DNA of 23,078 nt, taken from assembly GCA_025358395.1 (NCBI GenBank), contig JANYJT010000256.1:1-23078 (forward strand), read 5' to 3'. The stretch comes from Bacteroidia bacterium (lineage in GTDB: Bacteria; Bacteroidota; Bacteroidia; Bacteroidales; Prolixibacteraceae). Shown in pieces: positions 16,896 through 23,078 of the stretch. Numbering within the stretch: position 1 is the stretch's first letter; every line of letters begins with the position of its first letter. Under the pieces are notes generated by a model. The model was given only the letters and a program-made list of their open reading frames with translations. It searched no databases and was not told the origin of the DNA. A program made the translations under genes and the position numbers.

Positions 16896-17022
16896 AAGTG
16901 ACTAAAGTGAGCTAAAGTGACTAAAGTGACTAAAGTTGGGAAATCCCAACATTTCATCTTTCTAACTCAGGTATTTTAGCTCACTTTAGTCACTTTAGTC
17001 ACTTTAGTCACTTTAGTCACTT
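16896..17022. repeat. Inverted array of 9-bp repeats in a divergent promoter region
   Basis: The left arm (16896-16932) is AAGTGACTA, AAGTGAGCTA, AAGTGACTA, AAGTGACTA. The right arm (16977-17022) is TAGCTCACTT followed by four copies of TAGTCACTT, the reverse complement. Each arm has exactly one 10-bp variant unit, and a 21-bp block pairs perfectly between arms. Just after the left arm is a small hairpin, GTTGGG/CCCAAC (16935-16950). The array fills the space between the divergent nnr and POT-transporter promoters. The right arm ends 5 nt before the POT -7 box, so its TTTAG steps occupy the -33 zone. Confidence 0.9.
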
Positions 17023-17027
17023 TTTCT

Positions 17028-17035
17028 TATATTTG
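17028..17035 (+). promoter_or_regulatory. Bacteroidota -7 promoter element for the POT transporter
   Basis: TATATTTG matches TAnnTTTG exactly, 30 nt before the start codon. The -33 zone falls inside the repeat arm, where CTTTAG is the nearest approach to TTTG. Confidence 0.5.
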
Positions 17036-17065
17036 CTTCAATAAAAACTTCAAACTTTAAAACTT

Positions 17066-18850
17066 ATGCTAAAAGGACATCCCAAAGGGCTCGTAGTAGC
17101 CTTTTTTGCGAACATGGGTGAGCGATTTGGATTCTATACCATGATGGCGATTCTGGTACTTTTTCTTCAGGTAAAATTTGGATTATCTGAAGAGCAAGCC
17201 GGTAGTTACTACAGCTCTTTCTATTTCGGAATTTATGCCCTCGCTTTGATTGGAGGACTTGTTGCCGACTCAACCAATAAGTACAAGCTGGTCATTTTTG
17301 GAGGTATCCTGATCATGCTGACGGGCTATATTTTAATGTCCATACCCGGACTAACCTTAACTTTAACGCTGATATCCCTATTTATCATTGCCTTTGGGAA
17401 TGGAATGTTTAAAGGAAACCTGCAAGCGGTTGTCGGACAAATGTACGACGATCCAAAGTACGCCAAACTTCGTGATTCGGCCTTCATGGTATTTTACATG
17501 GGGATCAATGTCGGTGCATTTTTTGCTCCTTTTGCCGCAACCGGCGTCCGCAACTGGTGGTTGAAAACAAATGGTTTCCTGCATGATGGCAGTTTGCCCT
17601 CACTGTGTCATCAATTTATCAATGGCACCTTGACTGATACTTCTCAACTACAGAATTTGGCTCAAAAAGCGACCATCTCCGGACAAGTTGGCGATCTTGG
17701 ACAATTTGCCCAAACCTATTTGGATGTATTTGCCAGAGGATACAACTATGCCTTCGGTGTTGCCGCTGGAGCCATGGTGCTTTCATTGCTGGTGTATGTA
17801 TTCTTCCAGAAGCACCTACCCAACAAGGAGAAAGTCTCTTCTGCGCAAAAAGTTAAAATTGAAAATGGCACTCAATCATTGGTATTGGCTTTATTAGCTG
17901 CCGGAGCAGCATTTTGCGTTTTATATTTTGGTTTAAATGTACTTGATATCGCTTTGGCAGTCAGTCTTTTTGTCGCTTTTGCTACCTGGATTATTCTTGC
18001 ATCGAACAAGGAAGAGAAACCCAAGGTGATGGCTTTGATCATGGTATTTATTGTGGTGATCTTCTTTTGGATGTCTTTTCACCAAAACGGACTTACCCTT
18101 ACCTTCTTTGCCCGTGACTATATTGCCAAACAAGTCGGACCTTTCACCAACCTTTTCTTTGGTCCCTGGTCAATTATTTCTGTTTTCGGTGCTCTAGCTG
18201 GTCTTTTTGTTGCTCTTGGCAAGAATAAATCCAGAAATGAAAGACTCATTGGCTTGGCACTATTTCTGGGCGGTTCGATTTTAGCCTATTATTATGTAAA
18301 CAGTTATCAACCTGATAACGCCATTGCACCTGAGATTTTCCAATCTTTTAATCCGTTGTTCATTGTCTTCCTGACACCTCTTGTCATGAGCGTTTTTGCC
18401 TGGCTCAACAAGAAAGAGATTGAACCTTCCACTCCCAAGAAAATTGGGTTTGGGATGATCATCGCTGCCTTTGCATTTATGACAATTTTGGTTGCTTCGC
18501 TGAACATGATCTCACCTCATACGCTAAATGGGCAACCGGTTCCTGACTCTTCCAGGGTAACACCTTACTGGCTGATCAATGGTTATCTTATATTCACCAT
18601 TGCTGAGCTGTTTCTTAGTCCGATGGGGCTCTCATTTGTCTCGAAGGTTGCCCCTCCCCGCTTTCAGGGATTGATGCAAGGCGGTTGGTTGCTGGCAACA
18701 GCAGTTGGAAATAAGTTGCTCGTTGTAGGAAGCTTCTTCTGGAGCAGACTTGATTTGTGGATGCTGTGGTCTATATTTATTGTCTGCTGTCTTCTTTCAG
18801 CAGCATTCATGTTCACGATGCTGAAAAAGCTGGAAAGAGTTACCAAATAA
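17066..18850 (+). CDS. POT-family proton-coupled oligopeptide transporter
   Basis: An inner-membrane carrier that imports di- and tripeptides with protons (POT/PTR2 family of the MFS). Its 594 residues and about 14 hydrophobic segments fit the bacterial form. Helix 1 carries NMGERFGFYTMMAIL (16-30), the equivalent of the family's ExxERFxYY motif; the first Glu is Asn here. Other family motifs are GNGMFKGNL (111-119) and the PTR2 signature FYMGINVGAFFAP (143-155). The gene is transcribed alone, from a promoter beside the 9-bp repeat array to a bidirectional terminator. With the PepD/MFS pair nearby it suggests peptide scavenging. The family is certain; the exact substrate and proton coupling are not. 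Confidence 0.93.
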   Translation: MLKGHPKGLVVAFFANMGERFGFYTMMAILVLFLQVKFGLSEEQAGSYYSSFYFGIYALALIGGLVADSTNKYKLVIFGGILIMLTGYILMSIPGLTLTLTLISLFIIAFGNGMFKGNLQAVVGQMYDDPKYAKLRDSAFMVFYMGINVGAFFAPFAATGVRNWWLKTNGFLHDGSLPSLCHQFINGTLTDTSQLQNLAQKATISGQVGDLGQFAQTYLDVFARGYNYAFGVAAGAMVLSLLVYVFFQKHLPNKEKVSSAQKVKIENGTQSLVLALLAAGAAFCVLYFGLNVLDIALAVSLFVAFATWIILASNKEEKPKVMALIMVFIVVIFFWMSFHQNGLTLTFFARDYIAKQVGPFTNLFFGPWSIISVFGALAGLFVALGKNKSRNERLIGLALFLGGSILAYYYVNSYQPDNAIAPEIFQSFNPLFIVFLTPLVMSVFAWLNKKEIEPSTPKKIGFGMIIAAFAFMTILVASLNMISPHTLNGQPVPDSSRVTPYWLINGYLIFTIAELFLSPMGLSFVSKVAPPRFQGLMQGGWLLATAVGNKLLVVGSFFWSRLDLWMLWSIFIVCCLLSAAFMFTMLKKLERVTK

Positions 18851-18865
18851 TTAATACTCAATTAT

Positions 18866-18905
18866 AAAAACAAAAAGTCCTGCAATTGCGGGACTTTTTG
18901 TTTTT
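18866..18905. terminator. Bidirectional terminator between the POT gene and hydF
   Basis: Two convergent genes share one hairpin. AAAAACAAAAAGTCC (18866-18880) pairs with GGACTTTTTGTTTTT (18891-18905), and the inner TGCAATTGCG continues the stem through a G-U wobble to an AATT loop. T runs lie on both strands, so it can end the POT transcript 16 nt after its stop and the hydF transcript 6 nt after its stop. Confidence 0.92.
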
Positions 18906-18911
18906 ATACAA

Positions 18912-20177
18912 TTAAACATTCCAGGGTTTTAAAACCCTTTCCAACACATTCCTTCCCTGAATATAGGAAAGAAAGATCCCGTAGTTGGTAATTGGAATTT
19001 GAAGTCTTTCCAGATCGCGCAACCTGGCTGCCATCCGCTGCGGCGTAATCATGCAGCCGCCGCAATGGATCACCAGTTTGATGTTTTCCAGCTCTTCCGG
19101 TTCCGGCCATTCCCTGCCAAAAATATGTTTCACTTTCACTCCGGGAAGCTGCTTACGGATCAGATTGGGTATTTGAACTGTCCCGATGTCTTCCTTTATC
19201 CTGGAGTGGTTGCATGCCTCGGCAATCATGATCGTGTCACCGGATTGCATGGTATCGATGGTCCTGACAGCAATTGCAAAATCAGCCAGTTTACCCCGAC
19301 TCATGTAGTTGATCATCATGATTGAGAAGGTTGTCAGGCCAATATCCGCAGGAGTCCGGCTCTTCATGATATCCATGGCCTGCGAATCGGTGATGATCAC
19401 TTTGGGCCTGCGTCCAAAACTACCGAGGAAGCTTTCCCAGCGATCTTTTTCGGCCGGATCACCTGATCGTGCCTTCCCGAGATTCATCCGGTAGGAAACA
19501 GGAAAACCCCAATGACGTGTGATGTACTCTTCTGCCATAGCCTGAGGGCGCAGATACCTGCCTGGAGGAGTCTCCTCATCCATCGGAATATTCAGAATAT
19601 AAAATTCATCCGGTTCGATAAAATGCAACAACCGGGTCGGATTGTTTTTGGGGATATAATGCTGCAACAAAAATGTCAAAAGAGTATTTCTGTTTTCAAG
19701 ATTCAAAGCTGAAATCCTGATATGTGGAAATTGATTCAGAAGTGGTAAATGCTTCACGCACAATTCAATCATCCGCTCATCGTCAGGTGAAAAGTGATTG
19801 TAAACGATCAAAATTTGTTTTTCTTCGGCGAGGGCCTCTTCCAAAAGCAAATTCAAGGTAGGTAAACCGGGTGAGGCAGGATCGATGACAAGCAATACCA
19901 GGTCACATTCCTTTAGTGCGGCATAAACCTTTTTCCTCTTTTTATCTCCCAGGGTTTCTGATTCGTCAAATCCGGCAGTGTCCATCAGCTTGACCGGGCC
20001 AATCCCATGCAGTTCCATCATCGTAATCCGGGTATCTGCCGTAGTTCCGGGAGTCGCGTCCACGATAGAGCTTTCCTGCTGGGTAATGAGGTTCATCAGG
20101 GAGCTTTTCCCTGCATTCATTGTACCAAAAATGCCAATGATATCTCTTTCTGTCATGGTTTCAAAATGTGCGGTCAT
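18912..20177 (-). CDS. hydF: HydF-like [FeFe]-hydrogenase maturation GTPase
   Basis: HydF is the scaffold on which the 2Fe subcluster of [FeFe] hydrogenase is built before transfer to HydA. The frame is open to 20207, but the start at 20177 (421 residues) is chosen because it matches the N-terminal length of HydF and because an exact promoter element lies at 20195-20202, inside the longer version. The GTPase domain has the P-loop GTMNAGKSS (18-26), GTT (44-46), DTAG (66-69) and SAL (156-158). The cluster-binding ligands are intact: CNH at 322-324 and HCGGC at 371-375. Oddly, the NKxD position reads NHFS (127-130) and the usual Pro after GTTxD is Thr. No hydE, hydG or hydA lies in the window. 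The gene is divergent from coaD. Confidence 0.85.
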   Translation of the reverse strand: MTAHFETMTERDIIGIFGTMNAGKSSLMNLITQQESSIVDATPGTTADTRITMMELHGIGPVKLMDTAGFDESETLGDKKRKKVYAALKECDLVLLVIDPASPGLPTLNLLLEEALAEEKQILIVYNHFSPDDERMIELCVKHLPLLNQFPHIRISALNLENRNTLLTFLLQHYIPKNNPTRLLHFIEPDEFYILNIPMDEETPPGRYLRPQAMAEEYITRHWGFPVSYRMNLGKARSGDPAEKDRWESFLGSFGRRPKVIITDSQAMDIMKSRTPADIGLTTFSIMMINYMSRGKLADFAIAVRTIDTMQSGDTIMIAEACNHSRIKEDIGTVQIPNLIRKQLPGVKVKHIFGREWPEPEELENIKLVIHCGGCMITPQRMAARLRDLERLQIPITNYGIFLSYIQGRNVLERVLKPWNV

Positions 20178-20194
20178 CTTCGCGATGCCGACCT

Positions 20195-20202
20195 CAAAAA
20201 TA
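20195..20202 (-). promoter_or_regulatory. Bacteroidota -7 promoter element for hydF
   Basis: The minus strand reads TATTTTTG, an exact TAnnTTTG match, 17 nt before the ATG at 20177. It would lie inside the coding region if translation began at 20207, which argues for the shorter protein. Confidence 0.45.
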
Positions 20203-20256
20203 ACCATATATCATGAATGAATCTTGAGAAAAAGCTATTTTCAATCATTATCTTTA

Positions 20257-20264
20257 TAGATTTG
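20257..20264 (+). promoter_or_regulatory. Bacteroidota -7 promoter element for coaD
   Basis: TAGATTTG matches TAnnTTTG exactly, 19 nt before the coaD start codon. The spacing is like that of the hydF and pyrE elements in this window. Confidence 0.5.
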
Positions 20265-20283
20265 TAACAGCAATACTTTACCC

Positions 20284-20772
20284 ATGAAGAGAATCGCTGT
20301 ATTTCCGGGCTCGTTTGATCCATTCACGGTAGGCCACGAATCCATCATCCGGAGGGCGCTGCCCATGTTCGATGAGATCATCATCATGATCGGATACAAT
20401 TCAAACAAGAAGACCTATTATCCGCTTTCCAAGCGCAGAGACTGGATTAAGCTTGTTTTTCAGGATGAGCCAAAAATTAAAGTCGGAAAATACGAAGGAC
20501 TAACCGTCGACTACTGCCGGAAAGTGCACGCCCAATATATCCTCAGAGGGCTAAGGACTGCTGCCGATTTTGAATACGAAAGAGCTATTGGCCAGATAAA
20601 CAAGAAGATGCATGAAGATATTGAAACAGTATTCTTGCTTACGTTACCAGAGCACACCGCCATCTCTTCAACCATTGTCAGAGACATTCTACGTCACCGA
20701 GGGGATGCCTCACAGTTTCTTCCTTCCTGTTTTAATATCGAAGATTTTTACGAAGAACCGGAAGAATCCTGA
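20284..20772 (+). CDS. coaD: Pantetheine-phosphate adenylyltransferase
   Basis: The fourth step of coenzyme A synthesis: 4'-phosphopantetheine plus ATP gives dephospho-CoA and diphosphate, in the cytosol. The 162-residue length is typical. The nucleotidyltransferase motif FPGSFDPFTVGH has the catalytic TxGH at 15-18. The family block RGLRTAADFEYE is at 88-99 and the ATP-binding ISSTIVR motif at 127-133. The start follows a promoter element at 20257-20264. Its stop is 2 nt before the next gene's ATG, so it is cotranscribed with the secreted thioredoxin-fold protein. Confidence 0.97.
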   Translation: MKRIAVFPGSFDPFTVGHESIIRRALPMFDEIIIMIGYNSNKKTYYPLSKRRDWIKLVFQDEPKIKVGKYEGLTVDYCRKVHAQYILRGLRTAADFEYERAIGQINKKMHEDIETVFLLTLPEHTAISSTIVRDILRHRGDASQFLPSCFNIEDFYEEPEES

Positions 20773-20774
20773 TT

Positions 20775-22175
20775 ATGTTCCGCATCATTTTGCTTCTATT
20801 CTTGCTATTTCCCGTCGGTTCGATTTCAGGACAGATGGTCACAATTCGTGGTCAGGCTTCCGATTATGCCGGGAAATCCCTGATATTCTACACTTATCCG
20901 GAGCCGGTTTCGCGCCAGCCTAAAAACATAGCTGAAACCACCGTCCAAAAAGATGGAAATTTTGTTCTCACTTTCACGCTGGACCATCCGACCGAAATTT
21001 ATGCTGATCTTGAAAAATTCAAAGGGACCTTGATTGCGGAACCAGGTCATGAATATGAGATTTCCCTGCCTGCCTGGTCGGCCAAAACGGATCAGGAAGC
21101 CGCCAGCCCATATTTTGTACCGCAGCTTTACTGGTTGAGTATCAGGAATACGCAAACCTCAGACCTAAACATCCTGGTAAGGGCTTTTTTGACCGACTAC
21201 AACAAAGAGATGACCTTGCACACTATTGATCTGTACAAAAAAAGATCATTGGATACTGCCAAAGCAATCATTTCCAGACTTGAGAAAAGCTACCCTACCG
21301 GGAAGCATCCCTATTTTGACATTTTAAAAACCTGCAGTTACGGCGAAATTGAACTTGCAGTTTGGCATGATGATAAAGAAAAAATGATCAGGAAATATGT
21401 CGCCTCAAATGAAGTTTCGTTAACTCATTCCGCCTACCAGCACCTTTTTATTGCGCTTTGTTCTGATTATCTCACATCCAAATCACAGGATATCAGGCAA
21501 ATAAAAGTAATCTCACATGCATTGCAAGGAAACTTTGATGGATTTGTCAGTCAGTTAATGGGTTCCGGATTTAAAAGAGAAGCTGCAGAGCTGCAGGCAG
21601 TCAAGGCCTTTTATGATGGCTATTATTCCGGAAAGCTCGACAAAAAAAATATGCTTAATGGTTTGAAAGAGTCTGTTTCTCAATGCACTTCTGAAGCTTT
21701 GAAAGAATGCCTGCCGCGGATTATCTCGCACATAACTGCTCTTCAGGAGGGAAATATGTCGCCCGATTTGTCGCTGAAAAATGAAAAAGATGTGGTAACG
21801 AAACTTCATCCAAACGGAAAATACGTATACCTGGTATTCTTCACCAGCGCGAGCAAAGAGAGTAAAGCTGAGTTGGATTCACTTGTCAGCCTGGATAAAA
21901 AGCTCAATAAAATCATGACCATCGTTCCTGTTTCGGTGGATAAGAATTTTCAGGATGCGTCAAAACTCTGGAAAGAGAAAAAATACCCATGGGAATTGAT
22001 GAGTGCAGTAAATATGGATCAAGCTACTACTGATTACAGAATCAAAGCCGTACCAACATTTTATCTGATTTCACCCGACAATAAGCTTGCGCTCTCCCCT
22101 GCGTTGTCGCCGTCGCACGATTTCGAGTCGCTTTTTCTGAAGATCTATAGGGAAAGCAGATTCAGAAAGAATTGA
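20775..22175 (+). CDS. Secreted TlpA-like thioredoxin-fold protein lacking both active-site cysteines
   Basis: A 466-residue exported protein of unknown function. Residues 1-19 are a Sec signal peptide (cleavage near ISG/Q). About 20-100 form a beta-rich domain like those (DUF4369-type) found before TlpA domains in Bacteroidota; about 110-330 look mostly helical. The C-terminal part (about 335-466) has a thioredoxin-like fold: LVFFTSASKESKAEL (353-367) lines up with the usual FWASWCPPCRAEL, so both redox cysteines are serine (360 and 363). The cis-proline loop AVPTF (425-429, Pro427) is kept. It cannot act as a thiol oxidoreductase through a CxxC site; a structural or binding role is possible. 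It starts 2 nt after coaD, an operon link with no obvious functional tie. Confidence 0.75.
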   Translation: MFRIILLLFLLFPVGSISGQMVTIRGQASDYAGKSLIFYTYPEPVSRQPKNIAETTVQKDGNFVLTFTLDHPTEIYADLEKFKGTLIAEPGHEYEISLPAWSAKTDQEAASPYFVPQLYWLSIRNTQTSDLNILVRAFLTDYNKEMTLHTIDLYKKRSLDTAKAIISRLEKSYPTGKHPYFDILKTCSYGEIELAVWHDDKEKMIRKYVASNEVSLTHSAYQHLFIALCSDYLTSKSQDIRQIKVISHALQGNFDGFVSQLMGSGFKREAAELQAVKAFYDGYYSGKLDKKNMLNGLKESVSQCTSEALKECLPRIISHITALQEGNMSPDLSLKNEKDVVTKLHPNGKYVYLVFFTSASKESKAELDSLVSLDKKLNKIMTIVPVSVDKNFQDASKLWKEKKYPWELMSAVNMDQATTDYRIKAVPTFYLISPDNKLALSPALSPSHDFESLFLKIYRESRFRKN

Positions 22176-22191
22176 AAACAGCAAAAAAACT

Positions 22192-22199
22192 TAACTTTG
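22192..22199 (+). promoter_or_regulatory. Bacteroidota -7 promoter element for pyrE
   Basis: TAACTTTG matches TAnnTTTG exactly and lies just after the upstream gene's stop. It ends 15 nt before the ATG at 22215 and overlaps the TTG at 22197, which argues against that earlier start. ATTG at 22171-22174 is a weak candidate for the -33 element. Confidence 0.5.
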
Positions 22200-22214
22200 T
22201 CAAAAAATAAACCA

Positions 22215-22847
22215 ATGGAACAAAGACAGATCGAAGTTGCCAGACAGCTGCTGGCAATAAACACCATAAAAATACAACCGGATGCACCATTTACCTGGGC
22301 CTCAGGCTGGAAGGCACCTATCTATTGTGACAACAGAAAGATATTGTCCTATCCGGCAACCCGTACCTTTATTTGTGAGAAATTTACAGAACTGGTAAAG
22401 GAAAAGTACCCTGAAGCTCAAGCCATTGCCGGAGTTGCCACAGGCGCCATCGCACATGGGGTACTGATTGCCGAAAAACTCGGATTACCTTTTATTTACA
22501 TTCGATCCGCTCCAAAGGGCCATGGTCTGGAGAACCTGATCGAAGGCGATATCCCGCAGGGAACGAAAACAGTGATCATCGAAGATCTGGTCTCAACCGG
22601 CACGAGTTCCTTGAATGCAGCAGACTCAGTTCGGACTTATGGGGCTGAGGTATTGGGAATGTTGGCTATTTTTACATATAATTTTCCGCTTGCCGCCAGA
22701 AATTTCGAATTTGCCCGTATTGAATTGACAACTCTGAGTAACTATAATGTGCTGCTCAAATTGGCGTACGACTCGGGCGAGATAAACGATGAGCAATTGG
22801 AAAGCCTGAACAATTGGCGGAAATCACCGGAAACGTGGGGAAGGTGA
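22215..22847 (+). CDS. pyrE: Orotate phosphoribosyltransferase
   Basis: Fifth step of pyrimidine synthesis: orotate plus PRPP gives orotidine 5'-phosphate and diphosphate. The protein has 210 residues from the ATG at 22215; a TTG six codons upstream is rejected because it lies in the promoter. The substrate-binding N-terminal part shows FTWASGWKAPIYCDNRK (26-42). The flexible loop has RSAPKGHG (97-104). The PRPP-binding motif VIIEDLVSTGTSS (120-132) carries the Glu-Asp pair 123-124. It has its own promoter and is followed after about 100 nt by an SRPBCC-family gene, a neighbour I have often seen next to pyrE in Bacteroidota. Confidence 0.95.
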   Translation: MEQRQIEVARQLLAINTIKIQPDAPFTWASGWKAPIYCDNRKILSYPATRTFICEKFTELVKEKYPEAQAIAGVATGAIAHGVLIAEKLGLPFIYIRSAPKGHGLENLIEGDIPQGTKTVIIEDLVSTGTSSLNAADSVRTYGAEVLGMLAIFTYNFPLAARNFEFARIELTTLSNYNVLLKLAYDSGEINDEQLESLNNWRKSPETWGR

Positions 22848-22851
22848 AAAC

Positions 22852-22882
22852 AAGGATAAAGGTTAAAGGTTAAAGGATAAAG
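22852..22882 (+). repeat. Short tandem array of 7-bp repeats after pyrE
   Basis: Four units, AAGGATA, AAGGTTA, AAGGTTA, AAGGATA, plus a partial AAG, begin 4 nt after the pyrE stop codon. There is no dyad symmetry and no T run, so it is not an intrinsic terminator. It recalls the 9-bp array at 16896-17022 in being intergenic and A/G-rich. Confidence 0.8.
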
Positions 22883-22951
22883 TAGGATTTGCACCAATTA
22901 TTTATCCGAACTTCAAATTCACAAAATTTAATTGAACCCAGCATTTACAGT

Positions 22952-23078
22952 ATGCCATTGGAAAAATATATTAGTGAGCCCCGGGAAATTTTTTATTCTC
23001 AGGAATTGGTTTTTGCCAAATTATCCAATCTGAAAAATCTGGAACAATTTGTTTCTGCAGAGAAAATAGAGGATCTTA
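22952..23078 (+). CDS. SRPBCC-family protein (5' fragment)
   Basis: Only the first 42 codons are in the window; the frame runs off the right edge. The visible part includes EIFYSQELVFAKLSNLKNLE and ends KIEDL. It matches the start of the small SRPBCC (START/Bet v1-like, polyketide-cyclase fold) protein that often follows pyrE in Bacteroidota, as I remember it. Proteins of this fold bind hydrophobic ligands in a central cavity, but the ligand of this group is unknown to me. It probably shares the pyrE transcript, although the 104-nt gap contains the 7-bp repeat array. Confidence 0.65.
   Translation, partial: MPLEKYISEPREIFYSQELVFAKLSNLKNLEQFVSAEKIEDL

Noticed and set aside
16896..17022. CRISPR array
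   Set aside because: The units are 9-10 bp, contiguous and inverted, with no spacers and no cas genes nearby.
22197..22214. TTG start for pyrE
   Set aside because: The codon lies inside the exact -7 promoter element, and the ATG at 22215 gives the normal orotate phosphoribosyltransferase N-terminus.

Overview
The window comes from a Bacteroidota genome, most likely class Bacteroidia, and probably an anaerobe or facultative anaerobe. The evidence is a SusC/SusD pair, lipoproteins whose signal peptides end in SC, several matches to the phylum-specific -7 promoter element TAnnTTTG, a triple-tyrosine/LuxR membrane regulator and a HydF-like [FeFe]-hydrogenase maturation protein. No rRNA, tRNA, insertion sequence, prophage or CRISPR array was seen.

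Region 1 (1-10830, all minus strand) is a polysaccharide utilization locus. In transcription order it holds a large membrane-spanning sensor/LuxR regulator, a 350-bp promoter region, susC, susD, a lipoprotein with two PKD-like domains, a second glycan-binding-type lipoprotein and, cut by the left edge, a Calx-beta/GH16 lipoprotein whose visible N-terminus looks like a laminarinase. The likely substrate is a beta-1,3-glucan (laminarin type) or a mixed-linkage beta-glucan. GH16 would cut at the surface, the lipoproteins and SusD would bind, SusC would import, and the regulator would sense the products.

Region 2 (10980-16825, minus strand) holds pepD (Xaa-His dipeptidase) 11 nt behind an MFS transporter that resembles the lysosomal dipeptide carrier MFSD1, then a DUF4831 secreted protein and the bifunctional NAD(P)HX repair enzyme Nnr. 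A strong terminator follows pepD.

Region 3 (16826-18911) begins with a divergent promoter region containing an unusual inverted array of 9-bp repeats. A POT-family peptide transporter follows on the plus strand and ends at a bidirectional terminator. The window therefore carries two candidate peptide importers and one dipeptidase.

Region 4 (18912-23078) has a HydF-like GTPase on the minus strand, divergent from coaD. coaD is followed 2 nt later by a secreted thioredoxin-fold protein with both active-site cysteines replaced, then by pyrE with its own promoter, and finally by the start of an SRPBCC-family gene cut by the right edge.

Most of the content belongs to known families. The less ordinary points are the MFSD1-like/PepD operon, the HydF with a degenerate nucleotide-specificity motif, the redox-dead TlpA-like protein, the repeat cruciform between nnr and the POT gene, and candidate operator repeats in the PUL. 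No wholly new system could be demonstrated.
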